Origin: Reinekea marinisedimentorum
Lineage (GTDB): Bacteria > Pseudomonadota > Gammaproteobacteria > Pseudomonadales > Natronospirillaceae
DNA: 64,000 nt
Reading direction: 5' to 3'
Assembly (NCBI RefSeq): GCF_004341165.1
Contig: NZ_SLZR01000001.1
Location: forward strand, 248,001 to 312,000
A model generated the notes under the pieces. It was not told the DNA's origin, made no database searches, and saw nothing but the letters and a program-made list of their open reading frames with translations. Of the stretch, positions 50,434 through 59,882 are shown in pieces; position 1 is the first letter of the stretch; every line of letters starts with the position of its first letter. Position numbers and translations under genes: made by a program.

Positions 50434-52731
50434 TCACCCCACAGCCGGCAATGCCGGCTGTTCCAGTAACCGCGAAAAGTCATCGACCGCCACCGGGCGG
50501 CTAAACCAGAACCCCTGAAAGTGACGGCAGCCCTGCTGAGACAGAAAGTGCTGCTGCTCGCCGGTCTCAACACCCTCCGCAATGACCTCCAAGCCCAGGC
50601 CATTGGCCATCGAGATAATGGTGGTCACAATGGATTGATCACTGTGGTCAATGAGCACATCGCGTACGAAGGAGCGATCGATCTTCAGCTGATAGAGCGG
50701 CAGTTGCTTCAGGTACTGCAGCGATGAATAGCCGGTGCCAAAGTCATCCAGCGAAAACTGAATCCCCACCCGGTTGAGTTCGTTCATTTGCGCCACGGTG
50801 CGTTCAACATCGGTCAACAGCAGCGTTTCTGTCAGTTCCAGCTTTAGTTGTGCCGGGTTCAGGTTGTAGTTGCGCAGAATGCTCAGCACCCGGGTGGCGA
50901 AATCTGGCTGGCGGAATTGTTTAATGCTGACGTTTACAGAGAGCGTCAGCGCTTCTGTATGCGATTGGCGCTGCCACTGCTGCAATTGCTCGCAGGCACT
51001 GGCCAGAACCCATTCGCCGATCGGGATAATGAGCCCGGTCTCTTCGGCCAGCGTAATGAAGCTGCCCGGGGCGGTGAGTTCACCATTGGGCTGCTGCCAG
51101 CGCAGCAACGCTTCGGCACCACAAATTTGCCCTTGCGCATTCACCTGAGGCTGGTAATACAGCTGGAATTGCTTCTGTTGCAGCGCCAGGCGCAGTTGCG
51201 CTTCCAGCTCCATTTGGCTGGAAACCCTGTTCTGCATCTCCGGGTCAAAAAAGCACAGCGCATTGCGGCCGCGGCTTTTCGCCTGATACATGGCGATATC
51301 GGCCTGCTTCATCAGCTCGGTCGAGCCATTTTCATGGCCGCTGAACAGGGTGATGCCAATGCTCACCGTGCTGTTGTACTGGATGTCGCTGAGCTGAAAT
51401 GGCTTATTCAACGAGTTGAGAATGTTGTTGCCGATCAGCTCGCTCTGCAGGGCCGCCTTCATCGGGTTTTCATCGAGGTTTTCCAGCATGATCACGAATT
51501 CGTCGCCGCCAATCCTGGCCAGAGTGTCTTCTTTGCGCAGGCAGTCAGAGAGCCGCTTGCTGAGTTCGATCAGCAGTTGATCCCCAACGTCATGGCCATA
51601 GCTGTCGTTCAGGGTTTTGAAGTGGTCGATGTCCAAAAACAGCAGTGCGTTGTTCTTGCTGCTGCGTGCCGTGGCGATCAGCACCTGTTCCAGACGGTCG
51701 ACCAGCAGCCGGCGATTGGGCAGCGCCGTTAGCGGGTCGAAAAAGGCCAGTTGCTCAACTTTGCGTTCGGATTCTTTGTGTTTGGTGATGTCCTGTACAA
51801 AGCCGGACATTCTTTCGGGCTGGCCATTGGCGTCATAGATAATCTGGCCGCGGCATTCGATCCAGCGGACCTCGCCGTTATCCGGGCGGGTGATCGGGTA
51901 TTCCACAAAATGCTCGGTGCCGCGCTCAAAGGCGCTATCCAGCGAACATTTGAACTGAGCATGATAGTGCTCGTCCATGATGCTGCACAGTGTTGCCGGC
52001 CCTGCCGGAACCTGGTGCTTATCGAGGCCAAACAGATCGTACATCTGGTCCGACCAGGTCACCTCTTTACCGCCGGCTGAAAAATCCCAGTAGCCGATCT
52101 GGGCGTAGTCCATGGCTTCCTGCAGGCGTTTTTCGCTGGCTGCGAGCAGGTTTTTAACCATGCGTGCCTCCGTGACCTTGCGGGTCAGGTGGCGGGTGAT
52201 ATTCGACAGGCTGTTAAAGTTGGTAACAACCACCTTAACGATCCGGTTTTTTGCGCTGTCGACCTGGTGCTGCGCATGGCTGTGCGCCTGTCGGTGGTCG
52301 AGACCGCGCTGGCGGGCCAGAACGTATTCAACCGCGTATTTGTCTTCTTCAAGAATCTGGGTTGCGAGCCATTTCGACAGCACCGCCAGGGTTTGTTCGA
52401 TCAGCGCGGATTGCGGATTCCCTTCAAGCTGGTGTTGCAACTCGGCGGTCTTTTCCAGCAGTTTGACGTGATCGAGCCGGTGGCCAAGGAGCAGCGGGTT
52501 TTCCTGCTCGTATTGCTGCCAGAGCTTTTCTTCGGTTTTGAAGTGGTGACGTGCGCCTTCGATGAACAGCTCGAAGCGCGTGTTCAGGGTTGCCACCGGT
52601 TCTTCAAAAATTATCCCGGTGGCCATCTCGTTCAGGGCCTGCAATAAAATTTTGTGCTGAGCATCGATCTCGGCGACACCCAGTTCGAAGTGTTCGCCCC
52701 AGGGGAAAATTTCCAGAAATTCTTGTTTCAT
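50434..52731 (-). CDS. hemerythrin-PAS-GGDEF-EAL protein
   Basis: A 765-residue signalling protein. Residues 1-135 form a bacteriohemerythrin with ligands H26, H63, E67, H84, H88 and D130; the position that normally holds the last His (WLxxHIxxxD) is Q125. A PAS domain follows at ~205-320 (MDYAQIGYWDFSAGGKEVTW), then an intact GGDEF domain (LARIGGDEFVIMLENL), then an EAL domain (GAEALLRWQQPNGE, DDFGTGYSSLQYLKQLP). It would couple oxygen, NO or redox state of a di-iron site to c-di-GMP turnover in the cytoplasm. The gene is convergent with the 10-TM transporter gene, with stops 3 bp apart. Confidence 0.9.
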   Translation of the reverse strand: MKQEFLEIFPWGEHFELGVAEIDAQHKILLQALNEMATGIIFEEPVATLNTRFELFIEGARHHFKTEEKLWQQYEQENPLLLGHRLDHVKLLEKTAELQHQLEGNPQSALIEQTLAVLSKWLATQILEEDKYAVEYVLARQRGLDHRQAHSHAQHQVDSAKNRIVKVVVTNFNSLSNITRHLTRKVTEARMVKNLLAASEKRLQEAMDYAQIGYWDFSAGGKEVTWSDQMYDLFGLDKHQVPAGPATLCSIMDEHYHAQFKCSLDSAFERGTEHFVEYPITRPDNGEVRWIECRGQIIYDANGQPERMSGFVQDITKHKESERKVEQLAFFDPLTALPNRRLLVDRLEQVLIATARSSKNNALLFLDIDHFKTLNDSYGHDVGDQLLIELSKRLSDCLRKEDTLARIGGDEFVIMLENLDENPMKAALQSELIGNNILNSLNKPFQLSDIQYNSTVSIGITLFSGHENGSTELMKQADIAMYQAKSRGRNALCFFDPEMQNRVSSQMELEAQLRLALQQKQFQLYYQPQVNAQGQICGAEALLRWQQPNGELTAPGSFITLAEETGLIIPIGEWVLASACEQLQQWQRQSHTEALTLSVNVSIKQFRQPDFATRVLSILRNYNLNPAQLKLELTETLLLTDVERTVAQMNELNRVGIQFSLDDFGTGYSSLQYLKQLPLYQLKIDRSFVRDVLIDHSDQSIVTTIISMANGLGLEVIAEGVETGEQQHFLSQQGCRHFQGFWFSRPVAVDDFSRLLEQPALPAVG

Positions 52732-52862
52732 AAAATCCGATTACTCAGCTGCACATAACGTCGGCAGAATACCTGACCCCCTAAGGTTAGCAGCAGAATA
52801 ATTCTTTGCGTGCTCAACTGCGGCGAACCCTCTGGCGTGCTGGTGTCATTTCTGACGGGCAA

Positions 52863-54239
52863 CTAGTTGGCTTCTATGGCCTCAGCGGCCAGCGGCTTGA
52901 GTACCTTGGATTTCGACTTCCAGCGCCCGCGATGCCAGCGTACAATCACGATCAACGCGCGGGTCCATTCGTCGGTACCAACCGCGAACCAGACCCCGAC
53001 CAGGCCAAAGCCCCAGTGCAGGCCAAGCAGCCAGGCCAGAAACACACCGATGCCCCACATGCTGACAATGCCGATTTTCACCGGAAACACCACATCACCG
53101 GCACCCTTCAGTGCAGAGATGACAATCAGGTTCACCGCCCGGCCGGTTTCCAGATAAAAAGACACCAGCAGCACCGCGCCAATCAGCTGCTGAGTTTGCG
53201 GGTCATCGCTGAAGAAGGCGGCCAGCGGTGCCCGCAGGCTGTAAATCAGCGCGGTCAGACCGAATGACACGGCGATGCCCAGCAGCCAGTAGCGGTGCAC
53301 GTTGCTGCGCAGCTCCTGTTTGCGGTCCTGACCAACCATATAGGAAGAAAGAATCTGTGAGCCGTTGCCCATGGCCATGGCGTAGGCGAAGATCAACCGC
53401 TGCAGGGTCTGCACTATGGTCGCCGCCGCCAGCGCCATGGTGCCGAGCTGGGCGATGAAGAACATGATGCTCACCTGCGCCAGATTGTACGACATGCCTT
53501 CGCCGGCATTGGGCAGGCCGAGCTTGAGAATGTCCTTCATGCGCGTCGCTTCTGTGTTGAATATCTGCCGGAACGAAAACGGAATGCTGTGGCGGCGGAT
53601 TAGCCGGTAGGCGACAAAGGCCGAGATCAGCTGGCTGGCAACGGTGGCAAAGGCGACACCGGTGACGCCGGTCACCGGCAGGCCGAACGGCCCGAACAGC
53701 GCGGCGAAGTTGCCCAGTCCATTAATAACACCGGCCATCAGCTGAATAATCATGGGCGATTTGCTGTAGCCGTAGGCGCGCAGGATGGTCGAAAAGCCAA
53801 TGCTCAGTGCCATGCCGAGTGACAGCGAGCCGACAATCAGCAGGTACCCCTTAGCGTAGGCCTCCGGAATTGGCGCCATGCCATAGAGCGAAACAATCGC
53901 GTCGCTGGCCATAAAGAAGAGCAGGCCCACCGCAGCGCTGAAAATCAGCATCAATAGAATACCGGCTTCAGAATAGCTCCGGGCTTCCTGTTTTCGGTTT
54001 GCCCCCAGGTTTTGGCCAATCAGAATCGCACTGCCCGAGGCCACGATCATGTAGCTGATGATCATGAACACCACAAAGTGCCCGGTCAGGCCAATGGCGG
54101 CCACCGCTTCCTGTGAATAGCGTGCAATCATGGTGACATCGATGGTCATGATGCTCATGCGCAGCAGGGTTTCGATGAATATCGGCCAGACAAGGGTGCG
54201 GATATTCATGCGCTTGCTGAGGTTCGAGGAATGCGGCAC
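52863..54239 (-). CDS. MATE family efflux transporter
   Basis: A 458-residue, 12-TM protein of the MATE superfamily (IFIETLLRMSIMTIDVTMIA near residue 22, ending GVWFAVGTDEWTRALIVIVRW). It exports cationic compounds in exchange for Na+ or H+. The GTG start at 54239 has GGGAG five bases upstream. The sequence is closer to the DinF/NorM-related group found in Firmicutes and marine bacteria than to NorM itself; substrate is not known. Confidence 0.87.
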   Translation of the reverse strand: MPHSSNLSKRMNIRTLVWPIFIETLLRMSIMTIDVTMIARYSQEAVAAIGLTGHFVVFMIISYMIVASGSAILIGQNLGANRKQEARSYSEAGILLMLIFSAAVGLLFFMASDAIVSLYGMAPIPEAYAKGYLLIVGSLSLGMALSIGFSTILRAYGYSKSPMIIQLMAGVINGLGNFAALFGPFGLPVTGVTGVAFATVASQLISAFVAYRLIRRHSIPFSFRQIFNTEATRMKDILKLGLPNAGEGMSYNLAQVSIMFFIAQLGTMALAAATIVQTLQRLIFAYAMAMGNGSQILSSYMVGQDRKQELRSNVHRYWLLGIAVSFGLTALIYSLRAPLAAFFSDDPQTQQLIGAVLLVSFYLETGRAVNLIVISALKGAGDVVFPVKIGIVSMWGIGVFLAWLLGLHWGFGLVGVWFAVGTDEWTRALIVIVRWHRGRWKSKSKVLKPLAAEAIEAN

Positions 54240-54386
54240 TGCGGCTCCCGGTTAACAATGTATGCGGTTACATGGGGGCGGCATTGTACGCCTGTTGCTA
54301 CAGCTTAGGAATAAATAAGCGCTGATTTGATGCACTCATTGGCGGTCTAGCCTGCTATTATTGGCGGCCAGTTAATTGCAGTTTAA

Positions 54387-55040
<654 letters not shown>

Positions 55041-55086
55041 TTGCCGGTTGGCGCTTTGAAATGGCCGCGCAGAGGCCTTTTAAAGA

Positions 55087-55114
55087 TTGCCAAAACGGCC
55101 AATTTCCGTACAAT
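55087..55114 (+). promoter_or_regulatory. sigma-70-like promoter of rpoZ
   Basis: TTGCCA (55087-55092), 16-base spacer, TACAAT (55109-55114), about 37 bp before the rpoZ start codon. Confidence 0.5.
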
Positions 55115-55150
55115 TGCGCACCTTGCAAAAAATGCACATAGGAGAATACC

Positions 55151-55360
55151 GTGGCACGCGTAACCGTAGAAGATTGTCTGGATAAAGTTGATAACCGTTT
55201 TGAGTTAATCATGGTCGCTAGCAAGCGTGCACGCCAGATCGCCAACGATGGCGCTGAAATGATGGTTGAGGAAGATAACGACAAGCCAACCGTTATTGCG
55301 CTGCGTGAAATCGCTGAAGGCAAAATCAACGCAAGCATTCTGGAAAGCAACGAAGAGTAA
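55151..55360 (+). CDS. rpoZ: RNA polymerase omega subunit
   Basis: A 69-residue omega subunit: [32 protein letters not shown] and [10 protein letters not shown] are family hallmarks. Omega helps assemble beta' and forms part of the ppGpp site. The start is GTG, with AGGAG ahead. A terminator separates it from spoT, yet the order is the usual gammaproteobacterial one. Confidence 0.96.
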   Translation: MARVTVEDCLDKVDNRFELIMVASKRARQIANDGAEMMVEEDNDKPTVIALREIAEGKINASILESNEE

Positions 55361-55382
55361 TCTTTCGGGCTTTTTAAAAATA

Positions 55383-55406
55383 AACCGGGCTTTTGCCCGG
55401 TTTTTT
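55383..55406 (+). terminator. terminator between rpoZ and spoT
   Basis: Stem AACCGGGC/GCCCGGTT with a TTTT loop and a following T-run. Confidence 0.85.
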
Positions 55407-55469
55407 ATTGCCGTTTATAAGTGATTCAATAAACTTAAGGCTAAGATAAACAATTCTGATGGAGCTGCC

Positions 55470-57569
55470 TTGGCCACTGTACACGACCTTGCCGTAAGAC
55501 TGGACGACTACCTTTCGCCTGAAAAGGTCGCCCGGGTTAAGCGCGCCTACTTCTATGCTGAGCAAGCTCACGAAGGTCAGATGCGTCGCAGTGGTGAGCG
55601 TTACATCACCCATCCGCTGGCCGTTGCCAATATCCTTTCAGAGATGCACATGGACCATCAGAGCCTGATGGCCGCCATGCTGCACGATGTTCTTGAAGAC
55701 ACCGCCGTGGCCAAAGAGGCCATCATCGAACAGTTTGGTGAAGGCGTTGCAGATCTGGTCGACGGCGTTTCCAAACTGACCCATCTGGAGTTTGAAAGCA
55801 AACTCGAAGAGCAGGCAGAAAACTTCCAGAAGATGGTGTTGGCGATGTCGAAGGACATTCGCGTTATTCTGGTCAAGCTGGCCGACCGGCTGCACAACAT
55901 GCGCACCATGAGCTCCATGCCGCCGGAGAAAAAACGCCGTAAGTCGCGCGAGACGCTGGAAATCTACGCGCCCATTGCACTGCGTCTGGGTATTAACGAT
56001 CTGCGGGTTGAGCTGGAAGACCTGTCGTTTGAATCCATGTACCCGCTGCGGGCTGAGCGCATCCGCTCGGCCATTCGCAAGCAGTTTGGTGCGCGCAAAG
56101 AGATGGTCGAGATTATCGGCACGGCGCTGAGCAACCGGCTGGCCGACGAAGGCATCAGCGCGGAAGTGAATGGCCGGGAAAAGCATCTGTATTCAATCTA
56201 CAAAAAGATGCGCGAAAAGCGGAAGTCTCTGAAAGAAATTCTCGATGTATATGCCTTCCGGATTACCACCGATTCCATCGACTCCTGCTATCGCATTCTC
56301 GGTGTCGTGCATAACCTCTACAAGCCGGTGCCCAACCGCTTTAAAGATTACATCGCCATTCCCAAGACCAATGGTTATCAGTCACTGCATACCACGCTGA
56401 TTGGCCTGAGCGGCGTGCCGATTGAGATTCAGATACGCACGCATGACATGGAAGACATGGCCAACCACGGTATCGCCGCCCATTGGCTGTATAAGATGGA
56501 TGACTCGCAGACCACGCAGACACACGCCCGGGCACGGCGTTGGGTGAAAAGCCTGCTGGAAATGCAGGAAAACGCCGGCGATTCGGTTGAGTTTATCGAG
56601 AACGTGAAGATCGACCTGTTCCCGGATGAGATCTATGTCTTTACGCCCAAGGGCCGGATTATGGAGCTGCCCAAGGGCGCAACACCGGTCGATTTTGCCT
56701 ACGCCGTCCATACTGATGTCGGCAACAGCTGTGTCGGTTGTTTGGTTAACCGCAAGCTTGCGCCACTGAGCCAGGCACTGAACAGCGGCGATTCCATCAA
56801 GATTATTACCGCACCGGGTGCCCGCCCGAATCCGGCCTGGCTGAACTTTGTCTTCACCGCCAAGGCGCGCGCCAACATTCGCCATTTCCTCTCCACGATG
56901 GAGCGGCAGGATGCCATTCGTCTGGGTAAGAAGCTGCTCGATAACCAGATGGAGTCGCTCGACAGTAACTTTGAGGCGGTGCCAGCGGGTGTCGTTAATG
57001 CGGTGCTTGAAGAATCCTCTCTGCGCGATGCCGACCATCTGTTTGAAGAGATCGGCACCGGCAACAAAACCGCCTATATGGTGGCCCGGCGTTTGTTGCA
57101 GCTGAGCAGCGAAGAACTCAAGGCCGAGCACAGCTCGCTGACGATTCAGGGCACCGATGGCCTGCTCATTACCTACGCCAAGTGCTGTCGCCCTATTCCC
57201 GGTGACCCGATTGTCGGGGTTATGAGTAAGGGTAAAGGCATGGTGGTGCATACCGAGCAGTGCCGCAATATTGCCGATTTACGCAATGATCCAGACCGAT
57301 GCCTGCATCTGCACTGGGATAAGGCCATGGAAGGCGAGTTTCAGGTTGAAATTCGTGTCGACCTGCGCAACGCCCGTGGGGTGCTGGCCAGTGTGGCCAA
57401 TGCGGTTTCCCATGCCGATGCCAATATCGAATCCATTCAGATGCAGGATGTCGATGCCAGCAACACCCGCATGTCGCTGGTGGTGGCCGTCTCCGGCCGT
57501 AAGCATCTGAGCCGGGTGATCAAACGCCTGCATGCATTGCCAACGGTGTCTAAGATCGAGCGAATTTAG
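55470..57569 (+). CDS. spoT: bifunctional (p)ppGpp synthetase/hydrolase SpoT
   Basis: A 699-residue RSH enzyme. The HD hydrolase domain has RYITHPLAVANIL and AAMLHDVLEDT (His-Asp). The synthetase domain has RLGINDLRVELEDLSF and KTNGYQSLHTTL. Then TGS (DEIYVFTPKGRIMELPKGAT), a helical part, a Cys-containing region (YAKCCRPIPGD) and a C-terminal ACT domain (RVDLRNARGVLASVANAVSH). It sets alarmone level under starvation. The start is TTG with GGAG (55461-55464) upstream. Length matches E. coli SpoT (702). Confidence 0.96.
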   Translation: MATVHDLAVRLDDYLSPEKVARVKRAYFYAEQAHEGQMRRSGERYITHPLAVANILSEMHMDHQSLMAAMLHDVLEDTAVAKEAIIEQFGEGVADLVDGVSKLTHLEFESKLEEQAENFQKMVLAMSKDIRVILVKLADRLHNMRTMSSMPPEKKRRKSRETLEIYAPIALRLGINDLRVELEDLSFESMYPLRAERIRSAIRKQFGARKEMVEIIGTALSNRLADEGISAEVNGREKHLYSIYKKMREKRKSLKEILDVYAFRITTDSIDSCYRILGVVHNLYKPVPNRFKDYIAIPKTNGYQSLHTTLIGLSGVPIEIQIRTHDMEDMANHGIAAHWLYKMDDSQTTQTHARARRWVKSLLEMQENAGDSVEFIENVKIDLFPDEIYVFTPKGRIMELPKGATPVDFAYAVHTDVGNSCVGCLVNRKLAPLSQALNSGDSIKIITAPGARPNPAWLNFVFTAKARANIRHFLSTMERQDAIRLGKKLLDNQMESLDSNFEAVPAGVVNAVLEESSLRDADHLFEEIGTGNKTAYMVARRLLQLSSEELKAEHSSLTIQGTDGLLITYAKCCRPIPGDPIVGVMSKGKGMVVHTEQCRNIADLRNDPDRCLHLHWDKAMEGEFQVEIRVDLRNARGVLASVANAVSHADANIESIQMQDVDASNTRMSLVVAVSGRKHLSRVIKRLHALPTVSKIERI

Positions 57570-57684
57570 TACGTTCTTTACGTTTTCTTAGCAGCCTGTA
57601 CACATGATGCGAGTGAAAAACTAAACAATTCCCATTGTTTACTACCTATAATGGCAGCCTTTCGATTCTCTTAAGGCTGCGTTC

Positions 57685-58209
57685 ATGATCCGTTTTCTAT
57701 CCTCCTTTGTGCAATCACGCTGGTATTGGTCGGCTGTCATCATCGTTGGCCTGGGCATGGAAGCTGTTGCCCTGTTTTATCAGTATGTACTGGGCGAGCC
57801 ACCGTGCGGGCTATGTATTCAATCGCGTGCCTGGACACTGCTGGGTGTGCTGATCGCACTGGTCGGGCTGATTGGCAATCGCCTGCTGGCCGTGCGCTAT
57901 GTCGCCCATTCGGCGCTGATCGTGACTCTTGGCTTTCTGTGGAAGGTCAGCCGTGAAGCGGTGTTAGTGGAGCGTGGCATCATGGAATCCAGCTGTGGTA
58001 TGGATGCCGGCTTCCCGTCCTGGATGCCGCTGCATGAGTGGCTGCCGCAGGTGTTTGAAGTGATGACCTTCTGTGGCTTCACGCCGGACTTCGTGTTTGG
58101 ACTGACCATGGGCGAAGGCTTGCTATACGGTGTGATTGTGCTGTTCTTCATTGCAGTGGCGGCGTTGGCTGTTCAGCTGCTTAAGTCTTTTGGTGTAATT
58201 CGCGTTTAG
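57685..58209 (+). CDS. dsbB: disulfide bond formation protein DsbB
   Basis: A 174-residue four-TM inner-membrane protein. It has the quinone-linked pair C41/C44 (PPCGLCIQSR) and the periplasmic pair C104/C130 (SSCGMDAGF ... TFCGF), the same numbering as E. coli DsbB. It reoxidises DsbA and passes electrons to ubiquinone. A dsbA partner is not in the window. AAGG precedes the ATG. Confidence 0.93.
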   Translation: MIRFLSSFVQSRWYWSAVIIVGLGMEAVALFYQYVLGEPPCGLCIQSRAWTLLGVLIALVGLIGNRLLAVRYVAHSALIVTLGFLWKVSREAVLVERGIMESSCGMDAGFPSWMPLHEWLPQVFEVMTFCGFTPDFVFGLTMGEGLLYGVIVLFFIAVAALAVQLLKSFGVIRV

Positions 58210-58254
58210 CCCCGGCATCAGGCACTGCCCGGCTGAACCTAGGGAGTGTTTCAG

Positions 58255-59469
58255 ATGAGTCTATTTTCGTCCGCGAAACGGGGCAGCAGTGCCCTGTTGA
58301 TGCTTTGGTCTGCAGCTGCAATCAGTGAGCCGTTGCAGGTTGACTGGGTGTATTTTTCCGATTCTGGCAGCTGGTTATCGCGCTCACAGGCGCTGCATGC
58401 ACAGCAAACGGTGGTGCCCTTACCACTGAACAATGTGACCCCTGACAATTTCTGGTGGCAGACAGAAAAACCCGGTAGCCAGCTGGTGTGGCGTTCTCAG
58501 CAGCAGGGTGTGCTGCCGAAAGCGGGCAGCACGGTGGAACTCAATGATCAGCCCGGCCTGTGGCTGGTGGAAGATGTCAGCTATGACATGCTGGTGTTAC
58601 GGCAGGGCAAAATGCTTCGTTACTGGCCTCGCGAACAATGGCATCAGCTGTCCTGGCCGGCTGTTGCCCATAGCGAAGCCTTTAGCTTTGAGCTCGTTCA
58701 ACCGCGCAAGCGCAACGACAACCTGCGTTATGCCTGGTGGGATACCGAGGTAACCGCACAAGTACATTACCGGTTGAACCTGGAGGATGATCAGCCGTCG
58801 CTGGTGCAGGAGCTGATCGTCGCCAACCCCGGCGCTGTTGATATCCAATCGCCCGGTTACAGCTACGCCCAGTCTGCCCAGCCGAAAGCCATGATGCGGG
58901 CCGCAGTAATGGCCGAAAGCGATGCCGTTGGCGTACCGCAACAAAGCCAGAGCCAAGGCGTTCCGCTGTTGGTTTCAGATCAGCCCTTTAACCTGCCGGC
59001 CGGTTCGCGCCAGTGGCTGCCCCTACAATCGGTGGCACTGACCGAGGTTGAGCGTAATTACAGCATTCGCTGGGATACCCGCCAGACAGGTACCGTGGCC
59101 GCGCAGGCTTCACTGCGGCTGGTTTCCGATCAGCCGATGCCCGAGCTTTCGGGGTCTGTGAAGGTGCCACTGTTTGATCAGCAGCTGGCGATGCTGACCA
59201 GCTACTATCAGCCGTCGCTGGAAACCGAAGCGAGCCTGAGTTTAGGGCAGAGCAATCTGGTGGTGCTGAAGGCTGAATCACGAGGTCAGAACCGCTGGCT
59301 GCTGACGCTGGCCAACCGTTCTGATCAACCGGCGAGCGTGGCATTGCAGTTGTCGCACTGGGATGGCAAAACCAACCGGCAGATTCCGGTTTCCGAACAA
59401 CTGGCAGCCAAGCAGAGTAAAAGCTTTGAATTAACGGTGAACAGTGTTGGGCGCATGGAGCTGCGCTAA
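58255..59469 (+). CDS. exported protein, DUF4139-like, function unknown
   Basis: A 404-residue protein with a probable signal peptide (MSLFSSAKRGSSALLMLWSA AAISE). The rest is beta-rich, with tandem segments reminiscent of DUF4139/mucoidy-inhibitor-A-like folds: LVQELIVANPGAVDIQSPGY, RNYSIRWDTRQTG and a final immunoglobulin-like strand set (RWLLTLANRSDQPASVALQL). It has no Cys and few charged catalytic-looking clusters. The ATG at 58255 follows AGGGAG at 58241-58246. It stands 45 bp after dsbB and may be cotranscribed. Confidence 0.6.
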   Translation: MSLFSSAKRGSSALLMLWSAAAISEPLQVDWVYFSDSGSWLSRSQALHAQQTVVPLPLNNVTPDNFWWQTEKPGSQLVWRSQQQGVLPKAGSTVELNDQPGLWLVEDVSYDMLVLRQGKMLRYWPREQWHQLSWPAVAHSEAFSFELVQPRKRNDNLRYAWWDTEVTAQVHYRLNLEDDQPSLVQELIVANPGAVDIQSPGYSYAQSAQPKAMMRAAVMAESDAVGVPQQSQSQGVPLLVSDQPFNLPAGSRQWLPLQSVALTEVERNYSIRWDTRQTGTVAAQASLRLVSDQPMPELSGSVKVPLFDQQLAMLTSYYQPSLETEASLSLGQSNLVVLKAESRGQNRWLLTLANRSDQPASVALQLSHWDGKTNRQIPVSEQLAAKQSKSFELTVNSVGRMELR

Positions 59470-59882
59470 CTGAGCAGGATATTGAACAGAAATGCAGGGC
59501 GCCGGGTGTCGGTGCTCTTGCAAGCTAACCGACAGCCAGCCCGCGCGCCCTTTTTGGGGTGAACCCCATCACAGGTGTTGTTGTCAGGACTTGGCCCTTC
59601 AACACCTTCAACATAGTCTGGAACCCGCGGAAATTCAGGTTTTTTTACATTTTGGTACACAAATTAAGGAAAGCGTCATTTCTGCTGTAAGAATTGACGC
59701 AGATGGTCACGCTTCGCGTCTGCTTACCTTTTAAAATATTCAACGCCGCCTTGCCAAAACTCCACTGCCCAGCCACGGTTGTTGATTGAGTTTCAACCGA
59801 ATTTCCTTACACTGCCCTCCTTTATTAAAAATGATTAAAGCCTGAGCGGTGGCTCAGCAAGGTTGGAAGGAAAGGGCAACTA
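59470..59882. other. gap upstream of aspartokinase
   Basis: 413 bp. A long branched hairpin with T-run (59496-59555) is at the left. Further along is a small hairpin GGGGTGAACCCC and an AT-rich stretch likely to hold the promoter of the aspartokinase gene. No gene seen. Confidence 0.55.
59496..59555 (+). terminator. long structured terminator
   Basis: Outer stem AGGGCGC/GCGCCCT, continuing with CGGG/CCCG, an inner stem TGTCGGT/ACCGACA and an apex GCTCTTGCAAGC, ending in five T. It is much larger than the other terminators here and could be the 3' end of a small RNA. Confidence 0.65.
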
